Below, piece after piece: positions 46,114 through 56,267 of a stretch of 64,000 nucleotides of DNA (position 1 is the first letter of the stretch; the number at the start of each line of letters is the position of its first letter). The stretch is from Nyssa sinensis (lineage: Eukaryota > Streptophyta > Magnoliopsida > Cornales > Nyssaceae). The notes beneath the pieces are model-generated. The model was not told the DNA's origin, searched no databases, and was given only the letters and a program-made list of their open reading frames with translations. The DNA lies in assembly GCA_008638375.1 (NCBI GenBank), contig CM018048.1, positions 51,975,847-52,039,846 on the forward strand, in the 5' to 3' direction. The position numbers and the translations under genes are program-made.

Positions 46114-47841
46114 ATTAATCAAATGGTCTAAAAAATTTCTAATTACTTTTTTTATCTAAAAAAAAAAAAAACCCTCATTAAGCCCAATTCAACCCATTAA
46201 ATAGTGGTTTTGATATATTATATTTTTCAATTTTAAAGTGCTAAAATATTGTTAGAACTAAGTAATAATATTGAACCGAATTTTAATAAGATTGCAAGAA
46301 TGTCATCCAACAAATAAATAAGACTAGAACTATGTAATTCGAGTGACGGGTAGGATTTCAATTTAGTTGGCTCAAGCTTCTTTCATTTTTCCTTATGATA
46401 CGAGGAAAAATTGGAACATTATCATGAGAGACTATCAATTTATCAGTTGCATTAACAAAGAATGTTTTGTACAGAGATAAACTAGACACATTAAAAAACT
46501 TATAGACACAAATCATGAAATAATACGGTAAGCACAAAAATTGAGTAGACAGATTAATTTCATGAAATAATACAATAAGACCATGAGATGTTGCTTTGAG
46601 TAGATAGAGGATAATGGGACAATATATGATCACTAGCCAAATTGATGGAATAATTGGGAAATATCTTCTTCAAAATTAAAATCAGGGGTCCATTCTTGCC
46701 GATTAAATTGAGTAAAGAGAAGAGAAAAGGGAAAGGTCAATTTGAAATTTGAGGTTTTGTTTGTTTTAATTTATTGCAATATGCTGCAAAAACTCAAAAT
46801 GAAAATGAGAAATTTGTATGAGACTGCATACAACATAAGATAAAGAGCAGTGTTTTTTTACAATTAATTACGATTAATATATATATATATATATGATTAT
46901 TCAATTTAAAATGTTGACATACTTCACGCACAATAACTATACACCACAAGTGAAATACACTTAACGGTTCAATTATGAAAATCACCCAATCATAATGACG
47001 TTTGCATTATTCAAAATAAATAAAAATTATTAACATTTTATATATATATATATATTGTTAATTCATTTTCTCAATGCTCTGCTTTTGAGTCCATCCTCTC
47101 AGTACAAATTTTCACTCACTTACTCACCCGCTCTCGCACTAGCACACCTCATATTCGTGCCTTGCTCTTTTCCAATTTAAAGCTTAAACTATCTTATCGT
47201 CAGGAACGGGAGTGATAGGAATCAGCAGCTGCTGACGAGTTGCAGCAGGCGTGTTAGGCAGAAGCATGCGTGTTAGGCAGAAAGAAAAAAAAAGAAAAGG
47301 TAAACTATTTGACACTTGCCCTGCATAAATCATAATGTGTTGCAGTACATTACTTTGTTTCAAGAAATTATTTTATCTATCAAATAATATGATAATATTT
47401 ATAATTTTAATATTTTATAAAATTTTTTGCAATGTTAAAATGACATAACTTCTCCATAGCCTCTACATTCTATTATTACTTTGTAATATTACATTATAAT
47501 CGTTGTCTTCCTAAAAAGAGCAGACTTTATATAAAAAATTCATATTACTGAACAGTTATATTATATGACTGTTATTATATTGTTTTGGTATAGTGTTTTT
47601 TTTCTTTTTATTAAAAACAATTACTAATTAATGGTAAATTACAACTGTTTGATCATGGTATTTCGTGTATTTTACGAACATAAATTATGTATTAGACATG
47701 AAATGCATTGAAGGTCATGATGCCACACGATTGTCAAAGTAGCCCTGAATGTTGAAAGAAGATGAAAGACATTGAACTTTGCAGTACCGGAGAATAAACC
47801 TTATTATTCGACTTTATATACATTAAGAGCCATAAAGTGTG

Positions 47842-47957
47842 GCCGCCTCTGCCTTTATAGTGGTCAACTTACTTTAATTATCACTTCTTCTTTATTCAAA
47901 TAGTGGACATGTGCTTTATTTACTTGGAGCCAGAAGCCGCCCCTGCCCTATATATAC
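47842..47957 (+). promoter_or_regulatory. Two GCC cores and TATA of the 48036 gene
   Basis: GCCGCC occurs at 47842-47847 and AGCCGCC at 47935-47941, followed directly by CCTATATATACC. The arrangement is the same in the sister at 55551. Confidence 0.7.
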
Positions 47958-48035
47958 CACTAAGTATCTCACTCAACAATCACAAAGTCTCAAACATTGA
48001 TACAATATCCCGACTTACATATATCATCTACCAAA

Positions 48036-48755
48036 ATGGGCTATTTGGCCACCCTCCCTTTGTTCCTCCTCTTCAGCCTTTTCACCTCCACACATGCAGC
48101 CACCTTCCTAATCCAAAACAACTGCCCCTACACGGTTTGGGCCGCCGCGTCACCCGGTGGTGGTCGCCGCCTCGACAGGGGCCAAGCTTGGACCCTCAAT
48201 GTGCCTGCTGGCACCAAGATGGCCCGCATTTGGGGTCGGACCAATTGTAACTTTGATGGTTCGGGGAGGGGTCATTGTGAGACCGGTGATTGTGGTGGTG
48301 TCCTAGAGTGCAAGGCCTGGGGTGTCCCGCCAAACACTTTAGCTGAATATGCCCTGAACCAATTTGGTAACTTGGATTTCTTCGACATCTCTTTGGTTGA
48401 TGGGTTCAATATTCCCATGGATTTTAGCCCCACCAACCGCCCCACCACCGGCAAGTGCCGGGCCATATTATGCACGGCCGACATAAACGGGCAATGCCCG
48501 AACCAATTGCGAGTTCCAGGCGGGTGTAATAACCCGTGCACAACTTTCAAGACAGTTCAATATTGTTGTACAAATGGACCCTGTGGGCCTACCGATTTAT
48601 CAAAGTTCTTCAAGCAGAGGTGTCCTGATGCTTATAGTTATCCTCAGGATGATCCTACAAGTACATTTACTTGTCCTGCTGGGGCTAATTATAGGGTGGT
48701 GTTTTGCCCTAGAGGGTCCCCAACATTTTCCTCTGGAAATGTATGGAGGAAATGA
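48036..48755 (+). CDS. Thaumatin-like (osmotin/PR-5) protein, copy 8, intact
   Basis: Intact single-exon gene of 239 aa. The start at ATGGGCTAT (48036) is chosen because a signal peptide follows ([18 protein letters not shown], cut near [12 protein letters not shown]) and the upstream extension has no ATG. It has 16 cysteines, the signature [29 protein letters not shown] and CCTNGPCGP. Compared with the sister at 55551 it has an extra NRP before the sixth cysteine ([11 protein letters not shown]). The tail after FCP is 14 residues, [14 protein letters not shown], made different from the sister's by one extra base. CPAGANY replaces the usual CPGGTNY. Confidence 0.95.
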   Translation: MGYLATLPLFLLFSLFTSTHAATFLIQNNCPYTVWAAASPGGGRRLDRGQAWTLNVPAGTKMARIWGRTNCNFDGSGRGHCETGDCGGVLECKAWGVPPNTLAEYALNQFGNLDFFDISLVDGFNIPMDFSPTNRPTTGKCRAILCTADINGQCPNQLRVPGGCNNPCTTFKTVQYCCTNGPCGPTDLSKFFKQRCPDAYSYPQDDPTSTFTCPAGANYRVVFCPRGSPTFSSGNVWRK

Positions 48756-49210
48756 TGTGGAGTAAGGAAAGCTTTAAAATGGACAGTAAGCCCTCTAATG
48801 ACTGAAATAAGGTCTTCTGTGAACTCTTAAATAATATAGAGATATAGAGAGTTCTGTCAATGTTTGTTGTTATGTGTATTGTTTTTGACTTTTTGTGAGG
48901 TTTGAAGTAAAGCTAATATGAAATGAAATAAGCAGTGTTCTTATAGACACGTCTTGTTTTCATCCTCTTCAAGCTATGGCTCGAAGAGGGACACTGTATA
49001 TGTTGATGTGAAAGTTTTATTTTTTCCGGCAATGGACGATACAACCCTAGTCCCTTCAGCAACTCAAACTCGGAATACAAGCAACCACTCTAAAGTCAAA
49101 AGGCTATTATTGATTAATGAATGTTTTTATGAATAAATAATACAATTATCCTTTGAAATTGATCAGGATTATTATGAAAACCAAATGAACCCTCTTGAAG
49201 TTTTAGCTTT
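48756..49210. other. 3' flank of the 48036 gene
   Basis: No gene. It is duplicated at 56268-56705. It ends at the GCTTT target site of the TRIM element. Confidence 0.6.
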
Positions 49211-49672
49211 TGATGCTATACTTTTCTGTGCACCACAGGCGTTCGTTCTATCTCAATATTGTCTGCTTTGGGCCTTGGGCGGCCCGCACGGCTTTGTTCC
49301 TCCCCCTGGGCAGGAGAAAATGCCTTGTACTAGGAAGAGAGCAGTCTGTGGTTTATAAATGATACCAGTTCTCGACTCTTAACCGATGTGGGAGAAAGTA
49401 GGCACATCAACTGCTCCCCCAGTTGGGACTGGTGGAGCATGGGAAGAGCATGCCTCATTTCCACAAATGGTGTCAAACTGATGCTGCACTTTTTTGCTCA
49501 CCGTAGGCTTCCTAACCCAATATTATCCGCTTTGGGCCTTGGGCGGCCCACACGGCTTTGTTCCTCTCCTGGGCGAGGGAAAAGGCCTTGTCCTAGGAAG
49601 AAAGTAGCCTAGGGTTTATAAGTGACACCAGTTCTCGACTCCTAACTGATGTGGGAGAAAGTGGGCACATCA
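49211..49672 (-). mobile_element. TRIM (terminal-repeat retrotransposon in miniature)
   Basis: Two LTRs of about 195-199 bp (49211-49409 and 49479-49672), both with TGATG/CATCA ends, flank only 69 bp. GCTTT is duplicated on each side (49206-49210 and 49673-49677). The sister unit near 56700 is empty. Read on the minus strand, a degenerate primer-binding site (TTGACACCATTTGTGG) lies next to the right LTR and a G-rich tract (GGGGGAGCAG) next to the left. There is no coding capacity. The ends resemble those of the Ty3/gypsy LTR at 7737. Confidence 0.88.
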
Positions 49673-51771
49673 GCTTTGAAATTTCAAGTCAATATCAAGT
49701 CGATTAGAGGTGAGTGCTTCTGATTAGACCCATCTGGTAAAGTTTTATGTCAAATCCAGATGACGAAAAGTGCATTGAATTTAAATAAAAGTTCTCTATA
49801 AAATCTCATATTTTATTTGAGTGACATCCCGTATCTTTAATCATTTGAGAAATCAAAATTTCAAGTCTTAGAAATGAAACATGTGGTGATTTGCCATTTT
49901 CTAGTTATGAACTAAGTTTGTATTTTTGAAGACTTATATTTATATCCAGATGCTGTTTTTTATTTTATATGTTTCTTATACAAGAATTACCTTTTCTTAA
50001 GATGTAAAGAAAAAACTAAAAGTATTAGTATTAGTATTAGTTGCGAGTGTTCAACACTCACGATCTGATTGACGCATGTAAACACATATACTCAAGTGTG
50101 AAATAGTTCATTTTATGAAAAAAAATTAAATAAATAAATAACCAAAAATAAATGCTTAATGATGTGGTCATTTTGTATTGTCCTCCTATCATATAATTTA
50201 TGCAATGGAGAATCAATAAAAAAACTATTATATTATTTGAGATTTTTTTTTTTAACTTAAATTTTAAACAATATAACATTACTCGAGAGTATGAAACTCT
50301 TGTATCATTATAATCTATTCAATAAGTATGTTCCTAATTTATAACATATCACTAGATAATAGATATATAATTTTCTTATTTTTATTACATATAAAATCTT
50401 TTTAAAAAGTTATTAATTAAAAAATAATTCAACAATAAACTAGTTTTTTTTATCAATTCAATGATCCAAGTTAGTAAATAGTAAATATGCTATATATCAT
50501 GTGTATATGCATATAAATGAAAAAAAAGTTCTAATCTGAACCGTATAGTGCACATAATGAACATTTCTTATAAAAAAAATTATTTTATTATATGATTTTC
50601 AAAAAATAACCTCCCCCTTGTCTTTTTTCTAAAACAAATTATTGATTTTCTAAGTAGTGTATAACTATAATAATATCATTATTTGAATCATGATTAATAT
50701 CATTAAATAAAGGAAAATAATTAGTATATCGTTGCTTTACTAGATTAGTTTATTGGATGATGTGTCAATAAGATTTTTGTAATTAATAGTCATATTTTGT
50801 TTTTTTATTTAAATTTTTAAAAAGAGTTATAATATATGATGTCATCTAGTGTACCTAGTACTTACTCTTAAATAAATATTTTATCGATTAATTTTATAAA
50901 TATTGCAATTACATGATTTAATAGACAATGGAATGTATTTGGTTAATAATATATATATATATATTATCATTGGAATAATTAGACTGATTTTTCTTGAATT
51001 ATTTGACAATTATAGTAACTTTTCCTATATTTTTCAAAATTACACTAGCATTTCATCTATTATACTCACAATATACAAATTCTTCCCTCTATACAAAACT
51101 CATCATTAAAGGAGTTAGAATTTTAGCTAAAAATTTTTATATGATTAAAATATCGTTATATATTACACTGACTTCCTCTATCTTTTAAAAGATTATAGAA
51201 AAAGTTTTTATAATTATCAGACTTTACAAAAAAAAGTTAGTATAAATATCTATAAAAATAATATAATAAATTCATAATTAATGTTAATGTTTGTCTTTTA
51301 AAAATTTTAACAAAAGAGTTTAGTATAATATCAAAAATCACAAAAGAAATTCATGTAATTGTTAATTATTATTGAAAAAATTAGTGTTATGATTCTATTA
51401 TTTGATATACGAAGTTATAAAGTAAAATAAATAATTAATCTATTTTATTACATTAAGAAACATTCATATATAATGTGACATATTATTTCTATAACACTAT
51501 TAAATTTTGAAGGGATGTGATGTGATTTAAAATTAAAATTCGGGAGAGTTATTGTAATATACAAAAATTAATAACATAAGCGCGAAGCCGCGAACCGGAT
51601 GAATTTGCAACGACCAACCACCTGACTTCACCGTAGAAAGGAGTCGGGCGTTGTCCGGTTGGGTTGGGTTGGGTTCTTTTCAGACCGGTTTAAAATGTGT
51701 TTATAAAGTATAAACATTAAACACCCCACTCTTTCCATTTCCTGCAATTCTAATTCACATTTTCTCGGAAA
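49673..51771. other. Spacer between the 48036 gene and the orphan C2 exon
   Basis: Very AT-rich and duplicated at 56706-58846. A family-1 foldback element lies at about 50985-51370 (its duplicate at 58060-58450). (AT)n is at 50947-50967. From about 51570 the sequence becomes GC-richer (GCGCGAAGCCGCGAACCGG, GGTTGGGTTGGGTT), the C2-gene promoter. No other gene. Confidence 0.6.
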
Positions 51772-51835
51772 ATGCCACGAGGAACGGTTGAAGTCCTTGT
51801 TGGGGCTAAAGGTCTCAAGAACACTGATTTTCTCT
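51772..51835 (+). pseudogene. Orphan exon 1 of the C2-domain gene
   Basis: It reads MPRGTVEVLVGAKGLKNTDF with the donor GTGAGT at 51836, and matches exon 1 of the intact gene at 58847 except for one missing leucine codon and an E to K change. Promoter and about 210 bp of intron follow, then homology stops at 52048. There is no exon 2, so a transcript from here would read into unrelated sequence. Confidence 0.85.
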
Positions 51836-52514
51836 GTGAGTTTCCTTAAAAGATCTCCATGAGTTTGTCATCTGTTTCTCCTGTCAATTTGGAAAATTGA
51901 AATTGGAATTTTATTCTGATGATGTTCTGTTATTAAATTTTGTTTATTGTTGCATGAGATTTGACTAAGATCGCGAGCCCGTTTGGTCACATAGAAATTG
52001 GCTGGGAAAAAAGAATCCTAAAAAGAAAAAGAAAATGAAAAATTGTACATAAATAGTTAAAAAGTGACAGTAGTAGAATTAATAAAATCATGCTCAACCA
52101 ACCTTAATCCATGTACAAGTACAACATTTACAGTAGTAGAATTACAAAATCTTGCCCAACCAACCTTAATCCATGTACAAGGACAACGTTTATTTTTTTC
52201 TTCAAGAAATCAGTTTCAACCAACACATCATAAAAAAAATTTCTTATGGAAAAACTTCAATTTTTCAATTAGTTCCAGCTCTACCTGCTCTTGCAAACAT
52301 TCTAGTCCTACTCTAATGAGTAAAGGACATTTCCATAGTCAATTACAATTAAAGATCATCTTTCATAATTATGTTAAATCTCATAATAGGTACTTCCAAT
52401 CACTTTCTTACCAGTTAAATTTCTGAAATAACATATTTCCCTAATATTTGGAGCCCAAGTCTTTCAACAGCCAATCGATACAGAACACCACTGGGGAAAT
52501 ACATAATTACTCAC

Positions 52515-53026
52515 CCAATAATCCAGGCTCCACCAGTTACAAATGCAACAACTGGGTTCGGGCCCACACTATTTTTAGGTAAATACAGATCAAGTCTGCA
52601 CATTAACATTTTCATCATTTATCCATCCATCAAATCCTTGAAGTAAACGGGGAAGACAAACTTAATTTATCTAAAGAAACATGCATATTTCTTGGTTGAT
52701 CACCATAAACTATATCTCTGCGGACCTGACTTGAAAAGAAATAGTAATACCCAACTATATAAACAAACTATGTTATGCTCCAACTGAACAGCTGACCCTG
52801 AATTCTACAAATATGATCTCGACAATGTCTACAAAGTACAAATAATGCTCAAAAGACAAAACCCGGCGATGGAGGCATAAGATATGAAAGTAATAGGATG
52901 TTGATTCATGTGAAATAATTTGTGCAACAAATCACTGAATGTAACGAACCTTGAAGAAAACCTGGGATAAGTAGGAAAGCATAACAGCCCAGGGCAAGAA
53001 ATCTTGTGACCCATCTGTAGCCTACC
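52515..53026 (-). pseudogene. Three-exon fragment of an isoprenylcysteine methylesterase-like gene
   Basis: Three exon-like blocks on the minus strand lie in the right order with splice signals. 53026-52950 reads VGYRWVTRFLALGCYAFLL between CAG and GTTCGT. 52754 to about 52687 reads [20 protein letters not shown] after TAG. 52595-52515 reads [19 protein letters not shown], then TGGAWIIG, before GTGAGT. These match the membrane segment and the start of the hydrolase domain of plant ICME-type isoprenylcysteine methylesterases (recognised from memory). The catalytic-serine exons and the N-terminal exon are missing, and the donor of the second exon looks damaged. It is a fragment, not a gene. Confidence 0.75.
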
Positions 53027-53214
53027 CTGAATAAAAAAAAATGATCAGAAAGCATCTAGAAGTTAAACTGAACTTACAAAGCATCTCATACAACAACTAT
53101 ATCCAAGAAAGATGTTCCAATTTCACGAACAACATATAAACAAGAAAGGAAAAAGTACATTCTGTAAAATTGAGACTTTGACACAGGAGATAGGGATGAG
53201 AGATGCGTGGAGAG

Positions 53215-53660
53215 AGAATACCAGGTGAGTGTTGCATGGTGCTCTGATTTGGACGCTCTCCTTAAAAGACTCGACTATTTCCTTTGACTGCTTCGACGCG
53301 GCGATGATCTCCTTCGACCCCTCTAAAATGACAGCACTCTAAAATTGCAGCATGCGGAGAAAAAAGTTCATACAATATCAGTAGAAAATTAAAGAATGTT
53401 GTCATAACTTACAGTTATGAATTCCTATGGTTTGATTTATTGTTTGAACACAAATGGAAAGAAGAAAAAGAAGAAAGGGGAGACCAAAAGGCAGAGGAGA
53501 TAGGGATGAGAGACGCGCAGAGAGAGAATACCAGGTGAGTGTTGCATTGTGCTCTGATTTGGACGATCTCCTTAGAACCCTCGACTATTTCCTTCGACTG
53601 CTTCGACACGGCGATGATCTCCTTCGACCCCTCTAAAATGACAGCATACAATCTAATGCG
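53215..53660 (-). repeat. Direct repeat of about 150 bp with exon-like content
   Basis: Positions 53190-53335 and 53500-53640 are near copies. On the minus strand each opens as ILEGSKEIIA.SKQSKEIVE followed by a putative donor (CACCTG|GTATTC). I do not recognise the protein. It may be a short duplicated exon of the same foreign fragment as the methylesterase pieces, or a chance frame. Confidence 0.45.
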
Positions 53661-55354
53661 ATCATATACCTCTGGAGGAGAGATTTGAACAAAAAAATGG
53701 AGAGAAGGAATATTGGGGGAGAAGAGGGAGTGGGACTTGAACAGTCGTGTCTGTTGGTTTACAGAGAAGAGAGAATGAGAGAGCGGGTTGTGTTGGTTAA
53801 TTGATTGTTTAATAAGGGGTATTTTAGTGAACTCAGTAAAAGTGGTAGTATAGATTTTGAAGAAAACATTGTAAGAGGATCCATACATTTATAGATAGTA
53901 TAAATATAAATATAGATATAGATATATGATTATTCAATTTCAAATGTTGACATACTTCACACACAATAACTATACGCCACAAGTGAAATACACTAACGGT
54001 TGAAATATGAAAATCACCCAATCACGATGACATTTGCATTATTCAAAATAAATAGAAAGTGTTAACATTTGATATACATTGTTAATTCATTTTCTTAATG
54101 CTATGCTTTTGAGTCCATCCTCACTTACTCATCCGCTCTCGCACTCGCACACCTCATGCTCTGTTAGTGCCAATTCTCCAATCTTCACACGTAAAATTGA
54201 AATACATGTGAAAAAGGATGTTAATGTTTGATATATATTGTCAGTTGATTTTTAAAAACTTGAAAACTTTTAAAACAACTTGTAATAGATGACAAGCTGC
54301 AAAAAAACCTCGTATATAATGGTTGCAAATCAACTGATCATCAGCTGCATGAAGCATTGATCGAAGACAGTAAAAGCTAGCTAAAAAATTTCAACAATGC
54401 AAGTTCAGCCACACATTGGTAGACGGCAACCGGTGTGCTGGTGTCCTAACCAATCTGAAAGGAGAATTGTTATTGTCGGTCGGTTCTATCATCATAACAT
54501 AATTGCTGCGTATTATTCATGCTCACACATGATGTAGGCACATGAAATATATGTACCAATTACATTGTAAAAGTCGAATCGTCCCGACTGATAGTTGTAA
54601 AATTCATCTTAAAGTACTGAAAATCATTCGAGAAGTTGAAGACTTTGACATGTTGTCTCCCTCCAGCACACCAACCAAAATATTCGTGCATGGGATCTTT
54701 TCCAATTTGAAGCTTAAACTATCTTATCTTTTGTAACAGGGAGTGATAGGACTCAGCAGCTGCCGACAAGTTGTAGCATGCATGTTAGGCAGAAGCAGGC
54801 AGGCAAAAAAAAAAAAAAAGGTAACAATTGACACTTGACCTGCATAAATCATAATGTGATGCGGTACATTACTTGCTTTAAGAAATTATTTTATAAATCT
54901 ATCAAACAGTTTGAAAATTTTATAATTTTAATATTATATAAAATTTATTGTAATATTAAAATCACATAACTTCACAATAGCTTCAACATTCTATTATTAC
55001 TTGATAATATTACATTATAATCCTTTTCTTCCTGAAAAGAGTAGACTTTATATATAAAAAATTCATACTACTGAAGAGTTATATTATATGACTGTTATTA
55101 TATTGTTTTGGTATAGTGTTTTTTTTTCTTTTTATTAAAAGTAATTACTAATTACAACTGTTTGATCATGATATTTCGTGTATTTTACGAACATAAATTA
55201 TGTATTAGGCATGACATGCATTGAAGGTCATGATGCCACACGACTGTTAAAGTAGCCCTCAATGTTGAAAGAAGCTGATAGACATTGGACTTTGCAGTAC
55301 TGGAGAATAAACCTTATAATTCGACTTTATATACATTAAGAGCCATAAAGTGTG

Positions 55355-55472
55355 GCCGCCTCTGCCTTTATAGGGGATCTACTTAGGTTTCATTATCACT
55401 TCTTCTTTATTCAAATAGTGGACATGTGCTTTATTTACATGGAGCCAGAAGCCGCCCCTGCCCTATATATAC
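55355..55472 (+). promoter_or_regulatory. Two GCC cores and TATA of the 55551 gene
   Basis: GCCGCC at 55355-55360 and AGCCGCC at 55450-55456 precede CCTATATATACC. The layout is the same as in the sister gene at 48036. Confidence 0.7.
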
Positions 55473-55550
55473 CACTAAGTATCTCACTCAACAATCACAA
55501 AGTCTCAAACATTGATACAATATCCCGACTTACATATATCATCTACCAAA

Positions 55551-56267
55551 ATGGGCTACTTGGCCACCCTCCCGTTGTTCCTCCTCTTCAGCCTTTTCAC
55601 CTCCACACATGCAGCCACCTTCCTAATCCAAAACAACTGCCCCTACACGGTTTGGGCCGCCGCATCACCCGGTGGTGGTCGCCGCCTCGACAGGGGCCAA
55701 GCTTGGACCCTCAATGTGCCTGCTGGCACCCAGATGGCCCGTATTTGGGGTCGGACCAATTGTAACTTTGATGGTTCGGGGAGGGGTCATTGCGAGACTG
55801 GTGATTGTGGTGGTGTCCTAGAGTGCAAGGCCTGGGGTGTCCCGCCAAACACCTTAGCTGAATATGCCCTGAACCAATTTGGTAACATGGATTTCATCGA
55901 CATCTCTTTGGTTGATGGGTTCAATATCCCCATGGATTTCAGCCCCACCACCGGCGGGTGCCGGGGCATATTATGCACAGCCGACATAAACGGGCAATGC
56001 CCAAACCAATTGCGGGTTCCAGGCGGGTGTAATAACCCGTGCACAACTTTCAAGACAGTCCAATACTGTTGTACAAATGGACCCTGTGGGCCTACTGATT
56101 TGTCAAAATTCTTCAAGCAGAGGTGTCCTGATGCTTATAGCTACCCTCAGGATGATCCTACAAGTACATTTACTTGTCCTGGTGGGACTAATTATAGGGT
56201 GGTGTTTTGCCCTAGAGGGTCCCCACATTTCCCTCTGGAAATGTATGAAGGAAATGATGTGGAGTAA
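55551..56267 (+). CDS. Thaumatin-like (osmotin/PR-5) protein, copy 9, intact
   Basis: Intact single-exon gene of 238 aa, sister of the 48036 gene with the same signal peptide and start. It has 16 cysteines, the signature [47 protein letters not shown], and a 17-residue acidic tail [17 protein letters not shown]. This form matches the family better than its sister (PGGTNY kept, no NRP insertion), so it is probably nearer the ancestral state. The tail may be a vacuolar-sorting propeptide, as in osmotins; this is inferred only from position. Confidence 0.95.
   Translation: MGYLATLPLFLLFSLFTSTHAATFLIQNNCPYTVWAAASPGGGRRLDRGQAWTLNVPAGTQMARIWGRTNCNFDGSGRGHCETGDCGGVLECKAWGVPPNTLAEYALNQFGNMDFIDISLVDGFNIPMDFSPTTGGCRGILCTADINGQCPNQLRVPGGCNNPCTTFKTVQYCCTNGPCGPTDLSKFFKQRCPDAYSYPQDDPTSTFTCPGGTNYRVVFCPRGSPHFPLEMYEGNDVE

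Larger units (their letters stand above)
46893..52048. repeat. Large segmental duplication, unit 1
   Basis: This is matched by 53926-59126. It contains the thaumatin-like gene at 48036, its promoter and flanks, and the promoter, exon 1 and part of intron 1 of the C2 gene. Unit 1 alone has a TRIM element (49211-49672). Unit 2 alone has about 530 bp near 54155-54687. The right boundary falls inside C2 intron 1, after AATTGTAC. Confidence 0.85.

Noticed and set aside
47903..48250. A 115-codon frame overlapping the start of the 48036 gene, with a counterpart at 55352-55765
   Set aside because: It is an out-of-phase shadow running over the promoter, repeated only because the region is duplicated.
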